64,000 nt of DNA from Pyrenochaeta sp. MPI-SDFR-AT-0127 (Eukaryota; Ascomycota; Dothideomycetes; Pleosporales; Cucurbitariaceae). The notes beneath the pieces were generated by a model that worked only from the letters and a program-made list of their open reading frames with translations, did no database searches and was not told the DNA's origin. Shown here piece after piece: positions 35,583-45,331 of this stretch (its first letter is position 1; every line of letters starts with the position of its first letter). The translations under genes and the position numbers were made by a program. The stretch covers positions 992,001-1,056,000 of the forward strand of contig JAGTJM010000001.1 of assembly GCA_020747015.1 (NCBI GenBank). The letters run 5' to 3'.

Positions 35583-35898
35583 TGAAGTGAAAACACAACA
35601 AATGTGGTGCCGATAAATTATATGCCCCGGGAAAATAAGTCTTACGCACAGCACCTAAAAGCAGTCATCTCTTTTTAAGGTCGTGTTCTCCAGTTTATTT
35701 GAGATGTGATTTCCCCGCTGATCGACGCGATGACGTATATGGCTATCCGCTGAAGCATCCAAGCTTTCTTTGATTTGGCATTTGAAACCTGCTTTGTCTT
35801 TGTAAGACTATCACGACATCTTTCACGTATATAATTAGGACCATTCCCTCGCTTGCTGCGTCCACAAACACAAGCCGTGCGCCCCGCTTACCAGCAGC
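35583..35898. other. Intergenic region, 3' end of channel gene and leader of the next gene
   Basis: About 316 bases between two genes on the same strand. It holds a terminator-proximal AT-rich part and the promoter of the XPA-C-like gene. No distinct motif is seen. Confidence 0.5.
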
Positions 35899-36873
35899 AT
35901 GTCTACACGGCGATCCGGTCGCGCGAAAGCGCCTGTAAAATACACTTCTGATTCAGAGGGCTCTGATTTTGGAGCGAAGAAATCGAAAAAGGTTGTGAAT
36001 AAGAAAGGAGGAGCGACGCCGAAGAAATCAGCAAAACGCGAAGCCAAGGCTGAACCTGCAGCCACAACGCCCAAACGCCGCAAAAAGGACCCTGAGGTTC
36101 TCGCAGCAGAATTGCAAAAGAAAGCAGAAAAGCAAGAGGCCAAAGCTGAAAAAGCACAACATAAGAAGGATTGGGAGTCGTGGCTTGAAAAACATGATCT
36201 TTCGGGACGTCTTCTAGAAAGCGAACCCGACCGTGAAGAGTCGATCACGCAAACGGACAGTCAGAAAAAGTACGGCTTGAAGCCGGGGGAATTGGGGTCT
36301 CTGCTACATTTTGAGAAACGGAATCCCAATTATGGAAACACGATGAAGATCTTCCTTGAGGAAGATGTAAAGAAACTAGCCTTCAGAAAGTATGGCATAC
36401 TCGCTGGCATCACAGACGAGTCGCAGATCTTGGAGAAAGGCGAAGAACTATGGAAAGAGGGGCATTCAGACGATCTGAAGCCCAGTCCACCTCCAAAAGA
36501 GCAAGCCAAGCCTGAGAGAGAAAAGACAAAGACACCGAAACAGAAATGGGCAGATTATATCAACGAGCATTCCCTTTCCTCGACGACTTTTCCCCTCACC
36601 GTCGAGCCAGAAGCCGCTATCAATCAGACAGACAGTAAGACAAAATACTCTTTGACGCCACAGGATCTGGCGGTTCTGCCGTACTTTCCAAAACCGAATC
36701 CCAAGTATGGGAACACGACGAAGCTGTTCGAGGAGGGCGAGGTTAAGGCATTGGCGTATAAGAAGGCGGCAATTTTGGAGGGGGTGGAGGAGAGTGAGGA
36801 TGGGGCTCTAGCGCAGAAGGGGAAAGCGATTTTTGAGAAGAAAGAGAAAGAAAATGGGGATAGTGCAGAGTGA
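35899..36873 (+). CDS. Basic nuclear-looking protein with two XPA-C-like modules
   Basis: A 324-residue intronless gene. Residues 1-65 are basic with SV40-like clusters (KKSKKVVNKK, PKRRKK), suggesting nuclear import. Residues about 65-90 are a Lys/Glu/Ala coiled-coil-like helix. Two related modules follow, at about 89-190 and 213-312. Each reads W-x-W or W-x-D-Y, then Q-TDS-K-Y-L, then a GEL or DLA turn, then NP-YGNT-K-F-EE-V-LA-K, and ends with a helix of the type ILEKGEELW or LAQKGKAIF. The order (TD, Y-L, DL-LP, NP-YG, K-L, EV-LA-K) resembles the C-terminal DNA-binding part of XPA/Rad14, but the zinc finger of XPA is missing. It could be a DNA- or RNA-binding nuclear protein. It is not the repair factor Rad14 itself. 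Confidence 0.7.
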   Translation: MSTRRSGRAKAPVKYTSDSEGSDFGAKKSKKVVNKKGGATPKKSAKREAKAEPAATTPKRRKKDPEVLAAELQKKAEKQEAKAEKAQHKKDWESWLEKHDLSGRLLESEPDREESITQTDSQKKYGLKPGELGSLLHFEKRNPNYGNTMKIFLEEDVKKLAFRKYGILAGITDESQILEKGEELWKEGHSDDLKPSPPPKEQAKPEREKTKTPKQKWADYINEHSLSSTTFPLTVEPEAAINQTDSKTKYSLTPQDLAVLPYFPKPNPKYGNTTKLFEEGEVKALAYKKAAILEGVEESEDGALAQKGKAIFEKKEKENGDSAE

Positions 36874-37176
36874 ACATAACATTTTTGTGCGTGTGTATGT
36901 GGGAGAAGACTTGGGACTTGTATTATGTTTCTATAACATGATGGATAGGAAAATTTTGGTTGTCTGAGCAATGGCAAATATTCAAAAGGATCATAATGAT
37001 TTCGTCGTCGATACCAGCAACGATTCTTAAGAGTCTCTTATTTTTTTTAGAACTACAATGTGGAAAATATAATCCACGTGAAAGAGCCAAAAAAGATGGT
37101 TCTGTGAGGAGATACCACAAACTTGTCTATACAAATAGACTGGATTTCACTTAGCCCTCTTTCCGGGCTCTTGACC
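36874..37176. other. Convergent intergenic region
   Basis: Just over 300 bases between two genes that point toward each other, holding both 3' untranslated regions. AT-rich, with a T run near 37042-37050. No coding region is seen. Confidence 0.5.
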
Positions 37177-39396
37177 TCAATAGCCATTGACGCCGTTTGT
37201 CCCGTTCGTCGCCGCAGATGTTTTACCCTTAATCAAGTCTGCTGCTTTCTCTGCAACTGCATAAACAAGACTCACAATATTGCCCTGCACATGCAAGGGG
37301 AAAATACTAGCATCGGCGACCCTCACATTGCTCGTACCGTACACTTTGAGATGATCATCCACAACACCACCCTTTTGCTTCGGTAGCATGGCGCAAGTAC
37401 CGATTGGATGGTATTCAGTCACTGTATTGGCACGAACAAAGTTCTTTGCTTCCTCGAGCGTCGTGGGCAGAGCAGCCCCAGAGTTCTTGGCCAGAATGGG
37501 AGCGCCGTTGGCGTCGCGGCGGAGCACAGACTTGAGGGGCTCGACTTCAGTGAAGCTGAAAGCGTGCAGTGAGGCGCGTGCCATCATGTCGACATCTAGT
37601 GGATGCTTGAAGTAGGCCGGATCGATGGCAGGATGTGTGTTTGGATCGGCGGATTTGATATGCACACTTCCGCGTGAGAGTGATCGGGTGCTGCATGCAC
37701 CAACGATGCACCACATGCCATCCTCTTCCGCAGGGAACAACTTACTTGGAGTGTGTGCATTCTCAATGTTGGCTCCGGTTGGTAAGGTAACTATCTGGCA
37801 GACTGCTTCCTTCGGGTCAAGGAGTTGGCGGGCGAGTAACTGGTCCCGACCTGCCAGATCTCCATCTGGATGCTTCTTCGCGTACTCTGCAACCAGGGAC
37901 TTGATGTGCTCATCTGCATTCGGGAAGTCGGGCTGAATTTTCTCCAGGGAAGAGAACCCTGTAGTTGTAGGTGCACCAACGAAGGGACCAGCTTTGTGAT
38001 TGATGTATGCCTCCAAAGCTTGTTGCATGATAGCCGGATTCCTGATGAGCGCTTCTGCAGTCGGGTATTCGTCCTTGACACCCTGGAGAAAGGTTAATTA
38101 TATAGATGAGAGGACAGATGAGGGAAAACCCACCAATGTAATGGCAGTTGCCGTGTGATCGTTTAAGTTCTCCCCAACGCTTGCGAGGTCAACAAGGACA
38201 TCCACTCCAGCCTTTTGCAACACAGCAGGTGATCCAATACCAGACAGTTCAAGAATCTGAGGTGAGTTAACCGTACCCCCGCAGACAATGACCTCCCTTT
38301 TAGCCTTGACAGTGTGGGTAGTACCGTCAACAATGAGCTGCACACCAGTGGCTTTCGCATCGCCGCCAGTCTGCTCTAGCTCAATCTTTGAAACCAACGC
38401 TTTGGTCAATAGGGACAGATTGGGTCTGCCTGCGTTTGGTTCATAGTAGTCTCTCGCTGCATAGCTTCTTCTGTTGTGTTTAGGGTCTATGGTGTTCAGC
38501 TGGTTGAACCCACCAATAGCGGAGCCAGTGCGAGGGTCTCCGTGCTGTTTGTATCCTGCGTTAATGATCGTCTTTGGCCATATTTCTTGAGCCCAAGTGA
38601 CTTCGGTTTCTGGGAAGCAGATCTGTGATTGTTAGATGATGTCTAAGCCTCAGGTCGATGACCAACGTGAATCGGGCCAGATGTGCCACGAAGTGTCTTA
38701 TCGAGGTATTTGTCGTTGATCTTCGCTGCATGCGTCTCTGAAGCTGGGTGGTATGTTTCGAATTTGCGGTAGTATGGTAGAAGGTCGTCGAAACCCCTGA
38801 CAGATAATTAGGTTGGGCTTCATATTCATTACGTATAGGGCGACTCTTACCAGCCTATGTTGCCCAACTCTACCCAATTATCCAGATCCTGCCTGGAGGC
38901 CATGCTGAACATGTTGAAATTGACAGCTGAGCTGCCACCCAGTACTTTGCCTCGAATCCATCCGTGAGTTCGATCAATAGTGCCCGGCTGAGAAGATGGT
39001 CAGCCAAACAAAATTCAAGGGGCTTCAAACGAACAGACCTGAGGAACGGTTTTATAATCCCAATCGTACTGCGGCTTGCCCCAAAGCTGTGTGAACATGT
39101 TTGGACCATCTACAGAGAGAAAAAGATGCAAAGTCAATAGGTCGCTCGCATGCAGTTTGTAGATAGATACTCACCAATTAAGAGGTCATTCAGCCCGTTA
39201 CCTCCAGCTTCGATGACGCCCACTGTAACATTTGGGTCTTCAGTAAGTCGAGCTGCAATGACTAAACCAGCTGTGCCACCTCCACCTAAAGAATACAGGT
39301 ACGAAGTCAGTGTGTGTTCTATCTGGTTCCCGTACATGTATATTACTCACAGATAACATAGTCGTAGGATTTGCTCGTAAAGTCTTCGACTGACAT
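37177..39396 (-). CDS. GMC (glucose-methanol-choline) FAD-dependent oxidoreductase, 7 exons
   Basis: Predicted 629-residue flavoenzyme that oxidises an alcohol or related substrate with FAD. Minus-strand exons are 39396-39351, 39285-39175, 39109-39039, 38987-38851, 38796-38667, 38622-38134 and 38082-37177; the coding length is a multiple of three. The FAD dinucleotide motif is YVICGGGTAGLVIAARL at about residues 13-29, then VGVIEAG. The first GMC signature is GWIRGKVLGGSSAVNFNM. The second is around INSPQ-like VNSPQILELSGIGSP. The active-site His is in EYHPIGTCAM (about 553), and the partner residue is Asn in HVQGNIVSLVYAVAEKAADLI (about 596). No signal peptide is seen, so it may be intracellular or peroxisomal; the C-terminus (NGTNGVNGY) is not a peroxisomal signal. 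Its substrate (aryl alcohol, choline, glucose or another) cannot be told from the sequence. Confidence 0.92.
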
Positions 39397-40608
39397 GGTA
39401 GTTAAGTATTCAGGGTATCGAAGGCAATGTTTGCTGGAACTGAAGTTGCGTCAGTCGAACAATGGGGCTGACCTTGAAAGCACTTACTCGCTTTATATCT
39501 ATCTTACCTAGCCATCAGAGGCGGGGTTCCGCGCGCCACGCATGGGTCTAGACAATCAGTAGGCTTGAAACCAATCGCTGTTCGCGTACTTGCCCGCACA
39601 TTGCCACTTACAGTAAGGCGGCTAGTAGCTAGTCGCTTGTGTTCATTCCAGTAGGCCTTTGTACACATAAGCTCATTATTTCCATCTCATTCATCAGTCA
39701 TATCAGTCATGGGCTGAGCGTAATTCTGGGATTCGTACCTAAAGGAGTATAGTGCCATGAAGGGTGAGCGCTATGTAGGACTGAGGGTACCCCGCCTTGT
39801 TGGCCATTCTTAGCATATTGCTGACTTGGATCTTACAATCAACCTGCCATCAAATAGTGCCTTGCGTCTTGGTACAAAGGCTGCTGTGATGTCGCCGCCT
39901 ACTCAAAGGTTATTTTGCGTGAAAAAAGATGTTCGACCGCGGGAAGTTCGAGAATATCACCATTTACTTGGCCCTCGGCAGCTGGACAACAATTTCAACC
40001 GTATAGGATCTGCTACCATCATGGCTCCGAGCTGGCCAAGACGAATCTGACAAGCTGCAAGGCAGGGTCAGCAAGTCATTAGACTTGCCGATCACCTCAT
40101 CAACATCTGATGGTCATTTGGGTGATGATACGACAAGAATGCATGGAATGTTTGATGTGCATGTTTGTGATGACGAAGAAAGTCTTAATTTGCAAGGTCC
40201 ATTAGCAAAAGCGTTTCGATAGATCTTTAACATGTGGTAATCTTGAGGCACGGGCTAAGCAACCTGCTCGTTCCTAAATTGAGGCATTCAAGAGTAGCGC
40301 TCTCCTCCGATACTGTTGTCTAGAAGAAGCGCCATAGGTATTGGTTGATTGGCGAGGACGTTGTCGCAACCAAAGAAATCTGGGATAATGGAGACGTTGA
40401 AGTATTGGCTTTCACTGAAAGTATTGATTGGTTTGATGTTTTGCGCTTCCATTGGCCAACTTGGCGACTCGGTCAAACCATACGAGCAGCTGTCTCCCGC
40501 CATCATCAGCGCTCCGAGGCTCAGCGCTCGGGCCTCCCTGTCAAGGTTGCTCCACCAAATTTTATTTTCTGGCAAGCTTCAACAACCAAACCTCACGCGC
40601 AGTAGACC
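39397..40608. other. Shared upstream region of GMC oxidoreductase and IPI3
   Basis: About 1.2 kb between divergent genes; promoters of both must lie here. No conserved reading frame is seen. Open frames at 40288-40605 are overlapping shadows without family similarity. Confidence 0.5.
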
Positions 40609-42324
40609 ATGCTCACCGAACTCTTTGTGGCCGCTATATCCGCGTCTACGAAGCCAAATACTGGTATCACCAAAGACGCAGGCATATTTGTGCACGAGTA
40701 CCAGCCACTGGCTGCCCAGCGACATGTCTTCAAGAAAAGCGCAACTGCGCCGAATGGCATTGCAGTGAGCAGCTCACACGTATTCGCTGCGCAGGCAGAC
40801 AAAGCCATTGTGCATGTATACAATAGGGAAAAGGGCAACCAAGAAGCCATCGTTCCCTTTCCCGAGAGGATACACAGCATTGCGCTTGCTGCACAGGATA
40901 CGGTACTGCTGCTAGGGACTGAGAGCGGCCGGATACTGGCATGGGAGGTCAGTCAAGAACAAAGTATGCCATGTAATCAGAAGAGTGTCTAACACTCCCT
41001 TCAGATCTGCTCAGGCCGCCTCATCTCTACCTCAACCTCGCATCTTCAACCTGTGACGTGCATTGTGGTTGACCCGTCTTCCAACTTTTTCCTGTCCGGC
41101 TCCTCAGATGCTATGATACACGTATGGGCACTGCCTTCGATCCTCTCCTTCTCTCCCGATACCTCTCGCTCTCCACTTCACACCCTGTCCACCCATCGCG
41201 GACCCATCTCTTCAATAGCTTGCGGGCATAGTTCGAGCAGCGCGAATATTGCTGTCTCAATATCTGGAGATAAGTCTGCAATAATATGGGACTATCATAC
41301 TGGCCGGGCATTGAGGACGTACCTGCTTCCAGAGACGCCTACGGCAGTGACGTTTGATCCTGCAGACCGGGCATTGTACCTCGCGTACGTCGACGGTAGC
41401 CTCCAGTCAATAGACCTTTATGATGACGTCCAGAAGGCTACTTCAGTCAATGTCCTGCGAGACCCTACTTCCTCTCACCGCCCTATACAACCTTCGCCGA
41501 GAACACGTTTCAACGCGGAATCGCAGAAGCTCGGTGGAATACTCAGCCTGAGCTTGGGCTGGGATGGCACAACTCTCTTCTCGGGTCATGTGAGTGGCAA
41601 GATTGCAGCCTGGGATATTGCGAAGAGCAACTATCTCTCCACACTGGCAAATCTTCCGGGTCCTGTCTCAAACCTGCAATTCCTTTCACCCGTAGGACTT
41701 CCCAGCACACTGGAGCCGACCTTTAAGATCCAAGCTATTGTCAAACCGAAGCAGGATACAGGGTTGACAAGCGGCGGCAATGGGCTTGTCCCGCTGAATT
41801 ATACCCTGAATATGCAGTTCACAGGTCATCTACGCTGCCCCCACATCTCTGCCACAGAAGGGAGATCGACAGGAAGAAGCAAGTTTCAGGAGGCTCTTAC
41901 ACATCCCAGTTTTCCCACCAGTATGCTTGAGCAGAGTCTGGCCGAAATAGAAACATGGAGTGCTCCGACTAAAGGTGCATTTGCTTCAGCTGCAAACGTC
42001 GTGGACCATGACGACAACACCAATACCTCTGGCTCATCCACCGACGCTACGGAGCTGAAGGAGCTGAGGAAGCAGCTCGCAAGCCTTCAAAGGATCCAGA
42101 AAACTACGTTTTCGCAACTCTCAGAGTTGCGTGAGGAGAATAATTATTTCATGGACAAGGAAAAGAAAAAAGCAGAACGTGCTAAATCACGAGCGCAAAA
42201 GAAACTGGGTCTCAAAAACGGCGCGAAACCTGATGGTGCAGACAAGGATGTGGAAATGAATGACAGCGGTGACGCCGCATCCGAGTCAGAATCAGACGAT
42301 GTCGACGCAGCTGATGAGTCCTGA
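40609..42324 (+). CDS. ipi3: IPI3 / WDR18-like pre-60S ribosome assembly WD40 protein, 2 exons
   Basis: IPI3 works with Rix1 and Ipi1 in the nucleus on late pre-60S particles and ITS2 processing. Exons are 40609-40947 and 41005-42324 (57 nt intron with GTCAGT donor and TTCAG acceptor, phase 0, joining ILAWE-ICSGRL), giving 552 residues. The protein starts MLTELFVAAISAS and shows successive WD-type blades: IHSIALAAQDTVLLLGTESGRILAWE, CIVVDPSSNFFLSGSSDAMIHVW, ISGDKSAIIWDYHTGRALRTY, then LSLGWDGTTLFSGHVSGKIAAWD. A coiled-coil of about 40 residues (ELKELRKQLASLQRIQKTTFSQLSE region) follows, then a basic and acidic tail ending in DVDAADES. The propeller plus C-terminal helix fits the family. The donor GTCAGT is weaker than most in this window. 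Confidence 0.9.
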
Positions 42325-43272
42325 ACACTTGAACTAAGCGAACCTCGATACCATGACGGTGCCCCAACGTAGCGTTTTGGACCCAGCCTCAGCGCTACAA
42401 CAGAAAACAGCATGTGTTTCTAATCGAATGGGTATTTTATTCACCGAAGAAGTGTCGTCGCTGTGCAATTGGTAGCACATTCATGCGTAAACCGCTTCAT
42501 CGTCAAGCCTGCGCACCACGACATGGTTAGTATCCGAGACCTTGACCATATCACACATGGGCCCGTGTCACCATTCGTTCCGCCCATGTTCTCCTGATGA
42601 ACGATTTCGACCATCGACATGTTCAATTACCATTACTAGCCTCCTGGCACACTTGGCTCCTGCACTGCAACGTGAGGAGCCTGTGTCCGGACTTGGTAGC
42701 AATCATGACACAAATGAAGCCCCTCAACAAACCGCCCTCAGTGAAGCGGGGCACCCTGTGCGTCCTGTTCTCCACTCTGTCCGACTTTCAACGAATATGC
42801 AAACTACGCCAGTTGTGCCTCGTATCTTTGGTGTCACGTTCGGATCAGGGTCAGCTGCAGTGTAGGATCAGTGGGTGGCGGGGATGATGACAATGGGGTT
42901 ATCGATCATGCAATTCCTTAAACACTGCTCTTGTCCTACCTTACCAGAGGTGTGATAGGCGAATAATGTCTGCTGAATTGCTCGGTGGCTTGTGATTATA
43001 CAGAGATGAGGAGGTTAGGTCGGTGCGGTGGTACCACTGGTGCGGAGGATCACTTCCCTGTTCGAAAAGAAAGCCATGTTTCTTTTTGCGGGAGTTACGG
43101 ATAATGCGTGCAAGTTGAGGGAAATATCTCCATCATGCGGTGTGGATGTTCTCGGACGCCCACTTGCTACAGTTCTGGTGGGGTATAGAGATCACCGATA
43201 TAGCATGTAGTGTTGCAGCAAAAGGCGACTTTGATAAATAAAGTTAATTAAATCCTGCAAACACCCGTTTCC

Positions 43273-43290
43273 TGCGCGCGCGCGTGCGCG
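43273..43290. repeat. Alternating purine-pyrimidine (TG/CG)n tract, possible Z-DNA former
   Basis: Eighteen bases of strict purine-pyrimidine alternation, mostly CpG with two TpG steps. Such tracts can adopt the left-handed Z form under supercoiling. It sits in a non-coding region, and many CpGs in a row is unusual for the neighbourhood. Confidence 0.75.
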
Positions 43291-43944
43291 ACCACGCAAA
43301 CCCCCAATCTGCCTCCCCTCGTGATCTATCCCGCCATCGCACAGAAAAGACGGTGAAGCAATGTTCCCCATTCTCAGCTTTTGCACACCAAAGTTTAATC
43401 TAATGCCCGCCCCTCTCCTTCTGCACGGGCGTCTAGGGCGCGCGTGCTATCGGGGGACCCAGCGGGCATCATGGATAAGGCTTATTATACTGTACCGTAC
43501 TCTCATCTGCCCCCCCATTTACCGGGTTTGCATCGGCAGAGTGTCACACAGTTGTATCGAGCATGTCAAGGATTTGCGATTCGGCATTTTACGTACCCAA
43601 AATCAGGGGGCAATTGCCACTTTCGCGCCAATGACGAACGGCAATGCCCCGGCGTTTTTTTTTTTGCATGGTCATTGCTCTAAAAAGACCGTTTTTGCTG
43701 CTTGCTGAACATGCGTTCTGTCGCAAGTGCGGGTGAGGATGTGAGTTTTGAGAGAAACGGATCTTGAAGCGATCAAAAATGCGGGAATACTCACTCCTTC
43801 TTAAAGGGGTCTCTCAGAGAGACATACTTGCAGATAATACCACACTGAAGGGAAGTTTTCAAATTGGGACAGTGGAAATCTCCAAGTACCGAATTTTCTT
43901 TTGGTTTGATATTCGAGTGTAATATTGTTTCCACTTCCCCACGA

Positions 43945-43991
43945 TCTCTCTCTCTCTGCAAAGAAGAAAGATTTGCCCCCCTCCCCCCCCC
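43945..43991. repeat. CT dinucleotide repeat followed by C-rich tract
   Basis: A (TC)n run of about seven units is followed, within 20 bases, by two C runs broken by one T. The strand is pyrimidine-biased. Located in non-coding sequence; no gene association is evident. Confidence 0.7.
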
Positions 43992-45331
43992 ACTTTTCAC
44001 ATATCTCGTTGGAAGAACTCAAATGTCGGGAGGAAGTAGTACCGTGGCTCCAAAACCCAAACGGGCGGCACAATGTTGTTTCGCGATTCGGGACTAATTA
44101 TGGTGTGCTTTTGAACCGAAGTGTGAGGTCAGAGTGGGAAATCAAGCGCACTTCCGGGGGCGTCATCGTACGGGGAGAGCTGTGATGACACTTCCTATCG
44201 GCCCTATATCCATGAAGGATCTAGGCTTGCGCGAACGGCGGGTCATCAACCCCCTTCCCACAGGACACCGATCTTCCAGATCTGGGATCGTTGGGCTATC
44301 GGGCCTTCAGCCTTGCACCCGCTTTACAAAAGGTCAACGGAGTGGAAAGTGAGAAACATCAGGCCTGTGTCACTGATCGGTCGGGTGAGATCAAAAAGTC
44401 AATTTCACTTGTGGCAAATTTGTGAGTGAGATACCTTGTATCTTGTTTGGCAGTCTTTCACATTATCTACTGTGCTTCATCGCTTCGAGAAGGCCTTACA
44501 AGCAACTGTTCGGTGGTAGCCACTCCCTGATGGAGTTTCTTCACCATTGCCCTGATTGATGGAAGCCATTCACCTCTCCCCATTGGATTCTGTCCCAGAT
44601 TGCCCAATTCCGAATATCGTCCCTGACAAATGTCTTATAAATGCTCTAGCATAGAGTTTGTGCGCTTTGAGCACAGTGAGGGGAGTATTGGAGGGTAGGG
44701 AGGGCAAGAGTTGAGAGGTCAAAACTTTGTTGACGAAGGTGACAGCAGCGTGTGATTTGTAGATCTAGAGAAGACCGCGCATACCGAATAGTGTTTGCAT
44801 TAGATTGAGAGAAGGTTGTGATTAAAGTTGTGGAGGTCTGGAAGGCATGAATAATAGTAGAGGCAAGGAGAGACAAAAACCGCAATAAAGATATTCAACT
44901 CTAAGGTTGGTCACCCTGAGGCTGATAGTCTTCGGTATTCGTCACGGTCGTAGGTCCTTGCGGAGTCGGCTTCTTGCAGTTTGGGGGGAGAAGCGAAAGT
45001 ACAGTACTCCGCCCTCGCAGAAGAAGACGGGTAGTGGATGGATGCTAGAATGAAGCAATGGGTGCCGCCAAAATGACCAAGAATGCAGGCACAACGAAGT
45101 ACCGTCGCTTTTGCATATGTAAGAGTAACAGAGTGATGTTCCGAAAAAGACTAACAATGATATCGATCGTCATTCGTCGTCATGAGTGTGATAAGGCCGT
45201 GGAGAGATGATGATGATGCAAGTAGCAGGAAGGCACCGCGAGCTCGATAAACGCCACGCTAGTAGTCGCTAAGATGTCGGAAAAAGCCACCGGAACGCGC
45301 AAATAAGCCGAAAGCAGGCAAGGGAAGACGC

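Larger units (their letters stand above)
42325..45331. other. Gene-poor region with several simple-sequence tracts
   Basis: About 3 kb between IPI3 and the otubain gene, which converge. I see no supported coding region. It contains a CG-alternating stretch (43273-43290), a T run (about 43665-43675), a CT repeat (about 43945-43957) and a C run (about 43976-43991). These are listed separately where clear. Confidence 0.45.

Noticed and set aside
38988..39109. Apparent one-base loss in GMC oxidoreductase exon 3
   Set aside because: Recounting the exon against its translation in another frame shows 71 bases, so the frame is intact and reads into YDWDYKTVPQ as the family expects.
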